Part shown: in pieces, positions 33,089-40,724 of the stretch | Layout: the number at the start of each line of letters is the position of its first letter | Numbering within the stretch: position 1 is the stretch's first letter | The notes under the pieces: model-generated | What the model saw: only the letters and a program-made list of their open reading frames with translations | Told to the model about the DNA's origin: nothing | The model's database searches: none | Program-made: the position numbers and the translations under genes | From: Pseudomonas putida | Lineage (GTDB): Bacteria; Pseudomonadota; Gammaproteobacteria; Pseudomonadales; Pseudomonadaceae | Direction of reading: 5' to 3' | DNA length: 64,000 nt | Assembly: GCF_022627325.1 (NCBI RefSeq) | Contig: NZ_JAETZZ010000010.1 | Span: 186,001-250,000, forward strand

Positions 33089-33373
33089 TCAGGGTGCCTT
33101 TTTCTCCACATCCCTGGGGGGCTTGGCCGGCCCTTGGGGATCGACCTGCGGGTCGTCCAGGTCCGGTGAGTCCGGGTCGAAACCCAGGTCATCTTGGCCG
33201 TCGGCGTGGTCGGACGAGTGTGGCCCCTTGTCTCGCGCGGTTCGTTGCGCGGTGGAATCATGCGCCGTACCGTTCGAGCCGTCTGGCCGATGGGCATCAT
33301 TGTCCCGCTCGACTTCCCCTTGGCCCTTGGCCTGGCCTGCTTTCTCAGGCGCTTGCGTGGTGTGCGTCTTCAT
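33089..33373 (-). CDS. Small hydrophilic, acidic hypothetical protein
   Basis: A 94-residue protein without membrane segments, low in hydrophobic residues and rich in Asp, His, Lys and Gly (DDLGFDPDSPDLDDPQVDPQ). It should be disordered. ATG 33373 has AGGAGG directly upstream, so translation is likely. No family recognised. It converges with the subtilase gene. The composition resembles general-stress or desiccation-type small proteins of pseudomonads; that link is only suggestive. Confidence 0.6.
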   Translation of the reverse strand: MKTHTTQAPEKAGQAKGQGEVERDNDAHRPDGSNGTAHDSTAQRTARDKGPHSSDHADGQDDLGFDPDSPDLDDPQVDPQGPAKPPRDVEKKAP

Positions 33374-33618
33374 TGCCCCTCCTGAACCTTTGGCGTGATA
33401 CAGCACTGGCTGCCCCACGGGGGCCGCTGCTGTAACAGAGGAAGCCTGGAGGCCTGATAAAGTTCACCTGGCCATCGCTGCGCCGGGATGGGCGGCCAGC
33501 TGCACACCACGTTCAGCGGCCATGGCTCACCTCCTCTAGCGAATGAATTCTCGCGCGGCGCGGGGTCAATTCAGCGACTGGTTGGCGCAATCGCGAAGAT
33601 ACGCCGCAACTGACCCGC

Positions 33619-34017
33619 TCAGGCCTTGCCAATCTCCGGCGCCAGCATCCATTCAGCGCTGTCGTTCCACACATCCATGCGCACGATCTTGCCCGCCTTC
33701 ACTTCGAAACGGTCCAGGTAACGGTTGCCGGAAAAGCTGCGGCCATCCGGCCACTGCCCGTACAGCGTGCCATTGGAATACACCACGGTGTGGTCCTCGC
33801 GCTCACACCAGTCGAACTGCCCCAGCTGCTTCTTCACCCAGGTGTAACGCGCGCCGTTGAACGCGGTGATGTCGGCCGGGGTGGGCATCGCGCGGCCGCC
33901 GGTAAAGGTAATGCGCACGTCGTCGCTCATGAACGTGGCAGCGCGCACCGGGTCGGGGGCCATGGAAGCAGCGAGGAAGTCGCGAACGATCTGTACGGCG
34001 CTGTTGCTTTCGGTCAT
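33619..34017 (-). CDS. SnoaL-like / NTF2-fold protein
   Basis: A 132-residue protein fitting the SnoaL-like fold: N-terminal helices (SNSAVQIVRDFLAASM), the strand-turn PVRAATFMSDDVRITF and the antiparallel sheet HTVVYSNGTLYGQWPDG, SFSGNRYLDRFEVKAGKIVRMDVWND. These small cone-shaped proteins are ketosteroid isomerase-like enzymes or binding proteins. No catalytic residue can be assigned from sequence alone. It is divergent from the ABC binding-protein gene at 34202, whose promoter carries the TGCTAGCA palindromes, so it may share that control. Confidence 0.75.
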   Translation of the reverse strand: MTESNSAVQIVRDFLAASMAPDPVRAATFMSDDVRITFTGGRAMPTPADITAFNGARYTWVKKQLGQFDWCEREDHTVVYSNGTLYGQWPDGRSFSGNRYLDRFEVKAGKIVRMDVWNDSAEWMLAPEIGKA

Positions 34018-34153
34018 TGCAAGTCTCCGAGGGTGTCCAGAACGGGGCGCAGGCCCCGAGCGATGCCTTGATCCAGTGCACGCGAGGGCGCTGAAGCCGA
34101 AGGCGCAAGCCCCAAAACACGGGGTGCCCGAAGTATTTTCCAAATGGCACCTG

Positions 34154-34187
34154 TTTTGCTAGCACATTTTTATAAATTGCTAGCAAT
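34154..34187. promoter_or_regulatory. Paired TGCTAGCA palindromes before the ABC uptake operon
   Basis: ATTGCTAGCAAT (34176-34187) is a perfect 12-base palindrome 14 bases before the binding-protein gene. A second core, TGCTAGCA at 34157-34164, has its centre exactly 21 bp away. The same pair with the same spacing lies before the gamma-glutamyltransferase gene. The likely ligand is the FCD regulator encoded at 39955-40650. Confidence 0.75.
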
Positions 34188-34201
34188 CAGGAGTTCGAAC
34201 C

Positions 34202-35374
34202 ATGTTCAGCCGTTCCTTGCTACGTCGCTGGCTGCCCTGCGCAGCCTTTTCCCTGGCCTGCTGCACGGGCTGGGTACAGGCTGCAGAGCCGATCAAGGTG
34301 GGCCTGGTGGCCGCGTTGTCGGGGCAGTCTGCCAAGTCCGGCGAGGCCCTGACCCGGGGCCTGACCCTGGCCATCGATGAGATCAATGCCAAAGGCGGGC
34401 TGCTGGGCCGCCCGGTGGAACTGGTGCGCCGCGATGACGAGAGCAACCCGGCCAAGGGCATGCTGGCGGCGCGCGAGTTGATCCAGCGGGAAAAGGTCAG
34501 CGTGCTGTTCGGCGGCCTCGACACCCCGGTGTCGCTGGCCATCGTGCCCTTGGCCAACCAACTGAAAACGCCGTTCATGGGGATCTGGGCGGCGGGCACC
34601 AAAATCACCGAGAACGGCGCGAAGGACAACTACGTGTTCCGCGTGTCGGCGGTGGATGAACAAGTGGACGAAGCACTGGTCGCCTATGGCCTGCGCCAGG
34701 GCATGAAGCGCCCGGGCCTGATCCTGGCCAATAACCCGTGGGGCGAGTCGAACCTGGCAGGGCTCAACGCCGCTATGGCCCGCCGCGACATGGCCCAGGC
34801 GCCGGCCGAGCGCTTTGAGGACAGTGACCTGGACATGGTGCCGCAACTCACCCGCCTGAAAAACGCAGGCGTCGACACCTTGCTGCTGGTGGGCAACGTC
34901 GGGCCTTCGGCGCAGGTGGTCAAATCGCTCCAGCAGATGGGCTGGAACGTGCCGGTGGTGTCGCACTGGGGCCCGGCCGGCGGCCGCTTCGGCGAGCTGG
35001 CCGGGCCTGACGCCGGGCGCGTGCACTTCATCCAGACGTTCGTCTTCAGCGCCCACAACAGCGCCCGCGGCGATGCCTTGCTGGCCGCCCTCAAGCAGCG
35101 TTACCCGCAGGTCAAGACCCTGGCCGACGTGACCCCGGCCGTGGGCATCGCCAACGCCTACGACGCCATGCACCTGGTGGCCCTGGCGATCGACAAGGCC
35201 CAGGACACCCAAGGCACGAAGGTGCGTGACGGGTTCTATGCCATCAGCGACTACGAGGGGCTGATCAAACACTACCAGCAGCCGTTCAGCGTTGACCGCC
35301 ACGACGCCCTGGGCCCTGAGGACTATGTCTTCAGCCGCTTCGATGGCGACACCATCGTGCCCGTGACGCCCTGA
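34202..35374 (+). CDS. ABC transporter substrate-binding protein (branched-chain amino acid/amide type)
   Basis: A 390-residue periplasmic binding protein of the Peripla_BP_6/LivJ class: signal peptide ending GWVQAAEP, then IKVGLVAALSGQSAKSGE, GGLLGRPVELVRRDDESNP, SVLFGGLDTPVSLAI and the C-terminal lobe GIANAYDAMHLVALAID. It captures an amino acid, amide or small aromatic acid for the permease encoded downstream. It is the first gene of the uptake unit, 15 bases before the LivH-like permease. The regulator site at 34154-34187 lies just upstream. Confidence 0.9.
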   Translation: MFSRSLLRRWLPCAAFSLACCTGWVQAAEPIKVGLVAALSGQSAKSGEALTRGLTLAIDEINAKGGLLGRPVELVRRDDESNPAKGMLAARELIQREKVSVLFGGLDTPVSLAIVPLANQLKTPFMGIWAAGTKITENGAKDNYVFRVSAVDEQVDEALVAYGLRQGMKRPGLILANNPWGESNLAGLNAAMARRDMAQAPAERFEDSDLDMVPQLTRLKNAGVDTLLLVGNVGPSAQVVKSLQQMGWNVPVVSHWGPAGGRFGELAGPDAGRVHFIQTFVFSAHNSARGDALLAALKQRYPQVKTLADVTPAVGIANAYDAMHLVALAIDKAQDTQGTKVRDGFYAISDYEGLIKHYQQPFSVDRHDALGPEDYVFSRFDGDTIVPVTP

Positions 35375-35389
35375 GCGGAGGCCCTCGAC

Positions 35390-36259
35390 ATGATCACCAC
35401 CGCACTGGTCAGCGGCCTGGGCCTGGGCAGCATGTATGCGCTGCTGGCGCTGGGCTTTCACCTCACCTATGCCGTGTCGCGCACGGTCAACTTCGCCCAG
35501 GGCAGCGCGATGATGGTCGGCGCCGTGCTTGGCTACAGCCTGGCCGTGACCTGGGGCTGGCCGTTGTGGCTGGCACTGCCCACTACCCTGCTGCTGTGCG
35601 CGGTGCTGGGCCTGGCCATCGAGCGCTTTCTGGTGCGCCCGTTCCATGCCCGTGGCTCGGACGCCTGGCTGATGGCGACCGTGGCGGGCGGGCTGCTGCT
35701 GGACAACCTGGCGATGTTCACCTTCGGCAAGGAGCCACGGCAGTTCGGCAGTGCCCTGACCAGCCTGCGCCTGGACCTGGGCGACAGCAGCCTGAATGCC
35801 GTGCAGTTGGCCATCCCGCTGGCCGGTGCGGCGGTGGCGGCCGCGCTTTACTGGGTGCGCCGACGCACACAGCTGGGCCTGCGCCTGGAAGCCTGCGTGC
35901 AGAACCCACGGGCAGCCCGGCTGATGGGCATCGACGTGAACCGCGTGGTGACGGCGGCCTTCGCCCTGTCGACCGTGTTCGCGGCGCTGGCGGGCCTGCT
36001 GATCGCACCGCTGTACAGCGTGCACGCCGACATGGGCACGTTGTTCGGCCTGAAGGCGTTCGCCGTGGCCATCCTCGGCGGCATCGCCAGTGCGGGTGGG
36101 GTGTTCGCGGCAGGCCTGCTGTTTGGCCTGCTCGAGGCGGTGGTCACGCTGTATTTCGGCTCTGCGTTCACGCAATTGCTGTGCTTTGCACTGGTGATCG
36201 TGGTACTCGCGGCACGTCCTGACGGCCTGTTCGGCCGCAAACTCTGGGTAAAGGTATGA
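35390..36259 (+). CDS. LivH-like ABC permease
   Basis: A 289-residue inner-membrane permease with about eight membrane segments. It has the LivH family features: LGLGSMYALLALGFHLTYAVSRTVNF-type start (GSMYALLALG, then NFAQGSAMMVGA), GLRLEACVQNPRAARLMGI as EAA-like cytoplasmic loop and FAVAILGGIASAGGVFAAGL near the end. It pairs with the LivM-like domain of the following fusion protein. The stop overlaps the next start by four bases. Confidence 0.92.
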   Translation: MITTALVSGLGLGSMYALLALGFHLTYAVSRTVNFAQGSAMMVGAVLGYSLAVTWGWPLWLALPTTLLLCAVLGLAIERFLVRPFHARGSDAWLMATVAGGLLLDNLAMFTFGKEPRQFGSALTSLRLDLGDSSLNAVQLAIPLAGAAVAAALYWVRRRTQLGLRLEACVQNPRAARLMGIDVNRVVTAAFALSTVFAALAGLLIAPLYSVHADMGTLFGLKAFAVAILGGIASAGGVFAAGLLFGLLEAVVTLYFGSAFTQLLCFALVIVVLAARPDGLFGRKLWVKV

Positions 36260-38742
36260 CCATGCGCGAGCGACTCGCCCCCCTCGGCCTGGCCCTGTTC
36301 GGGGTCGCCAGCCTTGGCCTGGCTTTGGGCCTGGACAGCTACTGGCTGTTGATCCTGACCTTGTACGCGCTGGCGGTCACCGTCGGCGTGGGCCTGAACA
36401 TCCTGATCGGTTTGTCCGGGCAGATGTCCTTCGGGCACATCGCCTTCTATGCCATCGGCGCCTACCTGTCGGCGTTGCTGACACTTGCCGGCCTGCCGCT
36501 GTCGGGCGCCCTGCCCCTGGCCGGCCTTGGCTGCGCGCTGTTGGGCGGCTTGCTGGCGATCCCGGCGCTACGGGTCAGCGGGCCCTACCTGGCGATGATC
36601 ACCATTGCCTTTGCCCTGGTGGTGCACAACGGCCTGATCGAGTGGCGCAGCATCACTGGCGGTGCCAACGGCCTGATGGGCATTCCACTGCCTGAAGTCG
36701 GCACGCTGGACCCGGCCCTGCTGCTGGCACTGGCTGCGGTGCTGCTGATGCTGGCGGCGCTGGCCTTCTACTGGAGCCTGCAGCGCAGCGGCTGGGGCCT
36801 GGCAATGCGGGCGGTGAAGGCGTCGGAGATCGCCGCCCGCTCATTGGGGGTCAACCCGGTGCAGACGCGGACCTTGGCCTTTGCCCTGTCGGCAGGCCTG
36901 GCGGGCGCAGCCGGTGCGCTGGTAGCGCCGGTGCTGATGTTCATCAACCCGGCAGCGTTCCCGTTCTCGCAGTCGATCCTGTTCGTCCTGGCGGTGATCG
37001 TCGGTGGCGCCGGCATGCTGTTCGGGCCGGTGCTCGGTGCACTGGTGATCGTGCTGCTGCCTGAACTGCTGGCCGACTTTGCCGAGTACCGGCTGCTGGC
37101 GTTCTCGGTTTTGCTGCTGGCGGTACTGTGGGCGGCACCACGCGGTGTGCTGGGCAGCCTCGCCAAGCGGTTTTGGCGGCCGCGGCACGAGCCGGTCACC
37201 GCACAGCCAGATCCGGCGGTGCTGAGGGCGTTCTTCACCGGTGGTGCGCGGCATGGGCTGAAGGTCGAGGGCATCGGCATCCGTTTCGGGGGTGTGCAGG
37301 CCGCGCAGCACGTCAGCCTGCAGCCCTTGCCAGGCAGCATCACCAGCCTGATCGGGCCCAATGGTGCGGGCAAATCCACGGTGCTCAACCTGATCAGTGG
37401 TTTCTACCGCCCCGACTCCGGCTCGATACAGCTGGGCGCGGAGCTGGCCGGGCAGCCGGCCTGGCGCATCGCGCGCGCCGGTATCGCCCGTACGTACCAG
37501 ACCACCCAGCTGTTCGGTGAGCTGAGCGTGCTTGAGAACCTGCTGCTGGCCTTCCAGCAAGGTGCCATCGAACGGCCCTGGCCGTGCCAGCAGGCCACAC
37601 GCAAGGCCTTGGCCATCGCGTTGCTGGCGCTGGTCGGCTACCGCGGCAACCTGCACGTCGCCGCCGATGACCTGCCCCACGTCGACCGCCGCTTGGTCGA
37701 GATCGCCCGGGCCCTGGCCAGCCGCCCGCAGGTGTTGCTGCTTGACGAGCCGGCGGCGGGCCTTGGCCGGCAGGACACCGACCGCCTGGCCACGCTGCTG
37801 CAACGCCTGGCCACCTTCAACCTGGCGATCATCCTGGTCGAGCACGACATGCCGCTGGTGATGGCCGTGTCGCACAGGCTACTGGTGCTCGACGCCGGCA
37901 AGCCGATCGCCTGGGGCACCCCTGAACAGGTGCGCTCGGACCCGCGGGTGATTGCGGCGTACCTGGGGGGCACCGAGTACCAGGCCCAGCCGCGCGCGCA
38001 GGCCTGGGCGGGCTCGCGTGATGCCGTGCTGCACGTGCGCGACCTGTGCATCGACTATGGCGCGGCGCCAGTGGTCGAAGCTGTCGACCTGGTGGTCAAC
38101 CCGGGTGAGCTGATCGCTATCCTGGGCGCCAATGGCGCCGGCAAATCGAGCATCCTGCAGGCCCTTGCCGGCCTGCACCGGCCACGTGGCGGCAGCATCG
38201 TGCTGGACAACCGCAGCATCGAAAGCCTCGATGCCAGCCAGATCGCCCGCCTTGGCCTGGCCCTGGTCCCTGAGGGCCGGCAGCTGTTCGGCCAGTTGAG
38301 CGTGCGCGAGAACCTGCTGCTGGGGGCCAACGTGCGCCAGGATGCCGTCGATGCCGACGGCGAAATCGCCGCGATCCTCACGCGCTTCCCCCGCCTGCGC
38401 GAACGCATCCACAGCCCGGCCGGGCTGCTCTCGGGCGGTGAGCAGCAGATGGTCGCGATTGGCCGCGCGCTGATGGCCAAGCCACGCATCCTGCTGCTGG
38501 ACGAGCCGTCCCTGGGCCTCTCCCCGGCGATGATCGGCGAGCTGTACGACGCCCTCGCCGCCCTGCGCGACGAAGGCGTGACGTTACTGCTGGTCGATCA
38601 GATGGCTAACCTGGCACTGCAGGTGGCCGACCGCGCCTACGTGCTGGAAACCGGCCGCATCGTCAAACAGGGCAGCGCCGAGCAACTTCGCGGTGACCCA
38701 CAACTGGAAGCCGCCTACCTGGGCGCAGGAGCCGCCGCATGA
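36256..38742 (+). CDS. LivM-LivG-LivF fusion: permease and two ATPase domains in one chain
   Basis: This 828-residue protein joins three parts that are normally separate. Residues 1-300 are a LivM-type permease (GLSGQMSFGHIAFYAIGAY, GPYLAMITIAFALVVH). Residues 330-570 are a LivG-type ATPase with Walker A GPNGAGKST (367-375) and Walker B DEP at 497, but the signature reads LPHVDRRLVEIARAL (473 on), with Val476 where Gly is expected. Residues 590-828 are a LivF-type ATPase with normal Walker A GANGAGKSS (624-632), signature LSGGEQQ (725 on) and Walker B D749-E750. It overlaps both neighbours by four bases. Confidence 0.9.
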   Translation: MTMRERLAPLGLALFGVASLGLALGLDSYWLLILTLYALAVTVGVGLNILIGLSGQMSFGHIAFYAIGAYLSALLTLAGLPLSGALPLAGLGCALLGGLLAIPALRVSGPYLAMITIAFALVVHNGLIEWRSITGGANGLMGIPLPEVGTLDPALLLALAAVLLMLAALAFYWSLQRSGWGLAMRAVKASEIAARSLGVNPVQTRTLAFALSAGLAGAAGALVAPVLMFINPAAFPFSQSILFVLAVIVGGAGMLFGPVLGALVIVLLPELLADFAEYRLLAFSVLLLAVLWAAPRGVLGSLAKRFWRPRHEPVTAQPDPAVLRAFFTGGARHGLKVEGIGIRFGGVQAAQHVSLQPLPGSITSLIGPNGAGKSTVLNLISGFYRPDSGSIQLGAELAGQPAWRIARAGIARTYQTTQLFGELSVLENLLLAFQQGAIERPWPCQQATRKALAIALLALVGYRGNLHVAADDLPHVDRRLVEIARALASRPQVLLLDEPAAGLGRQDTDRLATLLQRLATFNLAIILVEHDMPLVMAVSHRLLVLDAGKPIAWGTPEQVRSDPRVIAAYLGGTEYQAQPRAQAWAGSRDAVLHVRDLCIDYGAAPVVEAVDLVVNPGELIAILGANGAGKSSILQALAGLHRPRGGSIVLDNRSIESLDASQIARLGLALVPEGRQLFGQLSVRENLLLGANVRQDAVDADGEIAAILTRFPRLRERIHSPAGLLSGGEQQMVAIGRALMAKPRILLLDEPSLGLSPAMIGELYDALAALRDEGVTLLLVDQMANLALQVADRAYVLETGRIVKQGSAEQLRGDPQLEAAYLGAGAAA

Positions 38743-39986
38743 GCCATCTGGAACTGATCAATGTGCGCCTGGGCGACGGCCCGGCACTGAGCCGCCTGCT
38801 GATCGAAGACGGCCGCTTCGTGGCCCGGCTGAGCCGGCCGGCGCCCAAGCTCGACCTCGGCGGCCGGCTGGTGCTGCCGGGCCTGATCGAAACCCATATC
38901 CATCTGGACAAGGCCTGCATCCTTTCGCGCTGCCAGCTGCGCGAAGGCACGCTGGCCGAAGCCATCGCCCAGACCCGCCTGGCCAAAGCCGCGTTCACCG
39001 AGGCCGATGTCTACGCCCGCGGCGCGGCTGTGCTGGAGCAAGCCATCGTACAAGGCACCACTCACATGCGTACCCATGTCGAGATCGACCCGGGTATCGG
39101 CCTGACCGGCCTGCGCGCCATCCGCAGGCTACAGGCGGATTACGCCTGGGCCGTGACCCTGGAGATCTGCGTGTTCCCGCAGGAAGGCATGCTCGACAAC
39201 CCCGGGACCGAAGCGCTGTTGTGCCAGGCCCTGGACGAAGGCGCCGAAGTGCTGGGCGGCTGCCCTTACACCGACGCCGACCCACCAGCGCAGATCCGCC
39301 GGCTGTTCGAACTGGCGGTGGCCTACGATCGCGACCTGGACCTGCACCTGGACTTCGACCTGCAAATCGCCGGCATGACCTTGGGCGAGGTGATCCGCTG
39401 CACCCGCCAGCATGGCTGGCAAGGCCGGGTCACCGTCGGCCATGTGACCAAGCTCTCGGCGCTGCCGCAGGCCGAACTGCTGCGCATGGGCCAGGCGTTG
39501 GCCGAAGCCGGTGTGCATGTTACCTGCCTGCCGGCCACCGACCTGTTTCTCACCGGCCGTGACCGCTTCCATGACAAGCCCAGGGGGCTGGCACCGCTGG
39601 CACAACTGCATCAGTGCGGGGTGACCTGTTCGTTGTCCAGCAACAACATCGGTAACCCTTTCACGCCCTATGGCGATGCCTCCCTGGTGCGTCAGGCCAA
39701 CCTGTACGCCAACGTCGCCCAACTGGGCACGCCGGAGGAATTGCTGCTGTGCCTGGGCTGGATCTCACGGCAGTCGGCGCGCCTGCTGCGCCTTGCCGAC
39801 TATGGCCTGGAACCGGGTTGCCGGGCCGACTTCGTGGTGTTCGACGCGCCCTCGCCCGCCGAGGTGATCGGCCGTATCGCCGCGCCGCTGATGGGGTTCA
39901 AACAGGGCCGGCAGACCTTCAGCCGGCCACCGGCCGAGCTGTTCCCAGCACCGCTCACAGCCCTGACAGTGCCTGGCGCAGGTTGA
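38739..39986 (+). CDS. Cytosine-deaminase-like amidohydrolase with altered active site
   Basis: A 415-residue amidohydrolase related to CodA and AtzC. The first metal pair is H53/H55 (THIHLDKACILSR), and THVEIDPGIGL, HLDFD (H203) and VGHVTKL follow. At two sites it departs from cytosine deaminase: the catalytic Glu position after H203 is Phe206, and the metal-binding Asp position is Asn302 (SSNNIGNPFTPYGD in place of GQDSIVDPWYPLGN). It probably hydrolyses or deaminates another small cyclic or amide substrate imported by the adjacent transporter. The start overlaps the transporter gene by four bases. Confidence 0.82.
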   Translation: MSHLELINVRLGDGPALSRLLIEDGRFVARLSRPAPKLDLGGRLVLPGLIETHIHLDKACILSRCQLREGTLAEAIAQTRLAKAAFTEADVYARGAAVLEQAIVQGTTHMRTHVEIDPGIGLTGLRAIRRLQADYAWAVTLEICVFPQEGMLDNPGTEALLCQALDEGAEVLGGCPYTDADPPAQIRRLFELAVAYDRDLDLHLDFDLQIAGMTLGEVIRCTRQHGWQGRVTVGHVTKLSALPQAELLRMGQALAEAGVHVTCLPATDLFLTGRDRFHDKPRGLAPLAQLHQCGVTCSLSSNNIGNPFTPYGDASLVRQANLYANVAQLGTPEELLLCLGWISRQSARLLRLADYGLEPGCRADFVVFDAPSPAEVIGRIAAPLMGFKQGRQTFSRPPAELFPAPLTALTVPGAG

Positions 39987-40650
39987 CCTCAGGCGCAGCC
40001 ACATCCTCGAGGGCCAACTGGCCTTCGAGTTCGTCCAGGTGCGCGATCATTTCGTCCACGGCCGCCTGGGTATCGCCGGCGCGCAAGGCATCGATGATCG
40101 CCTGGTGCTCGTCCGAGGCACAGGGCGGGCTGTCCCCGCGCTGATACAGGGCGACGATCAGCGAACTGCGCACCATCAGGTTGCCGAGGATGTCGGCCAG
40201 CACCTGGTTACCGCTCACCTCACCCAGCAACAGGTGAAACTCACTGAGTTCGCGAACGATGGCGCGGCGATCGGTGCTGGCAGTGGCTGCACGCTCGTCG
40301 TGCATGTGCTGTTCGATGCGCACCTGATGCTCGGCGACATGGGCCGGGGTGATGGCCTCGACGATCGCCCGCTCCACGGCGCGGCGTGCGGCGAAGATTT
40401 CCCGTGCTTCGCGGGCACTTGGCTGGGCCACGGTGGCGCCGCGGTTGGGCTCGATGTCGACGATGCGTTGCATGGCCAGGCGTTGCAGCGCAGCCTGCAC
40501 GTGGTTGCGGTTGGCTTGCAGGGTCTCGACGATGTGCGCCTCGACCAGGCGCACGCCGGGGCGCAGGCGATGCTGGGCAATGGCCTTGGCGAGCATCTCG
40601 GCGATGCGCTGGACTTCTTGTTGCTTGCTGCTGACCGTCTTGCCTTTCAT
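39955..40650 (-). CDS. GntR-family regulator with FCD domain
   Basis: A 231-residue FCD-type GntR regulator. The winged helix covers about residues 8-75 (RLVEAHIVETLQANRNHVQAAL) and the helical ligand domain about 85-215 (EFHLLLGEVSGNQVLAD, DEHQAIIDALRAGDTQAA). The usual metal-binding Asp/His set is only partly visible. It lies in the middle of the uptake cluster, tail to tail with the amidohydrolase gene, overlapping its 3' end by 32 bases. It is the best candidate to bind the TGCTAGCA palindromes at both outer promoters. Confidence 0.88.
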   Translation of the reverse strand: MKGKTVSSKQQEVQRIAEMLAKAIAQHRLRPGVRLVEAHIVETLQANRNHVQAALQRLAMQRIVDIEPNRGATVAQPSAREAREIFAARRAVERAIVEAITPAHVAEHQVRIEQHMHDERAATASTDRRAIVRELSEFHLLLGEVSGNQVLADILGNLMVRSSLIVALYQRGDSPPCASDEHQAIIDALRAGDTQAAVDEMIAHLDELEGQLALEDVAAPEVNLRQALSGL

Positions 40651-40724
40651 CGCGACCTCGAAACCCTCAAACGCTTTGGGCCGGCATTATCCGCCGGGCC
40701 ACGCATTGCGGCAATCGGCGTGGT

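Noticed and set aside
34220..36175. 651-codon minus-strand frame opposite the ABC transporter genes
   Set aside because: Composition is low-complexity His/Gln/Arg and the plus strand has well-conserved transporter genes with coupled starts.
37672..37716. Possible local frameshift explaining the odd ABC signature in the fusion protein
   Set aside because: The frame stays open and conserved on both sides (LPH before, VEIARAL after) with no length change, so simple substitutions explain it better than compensating indels.
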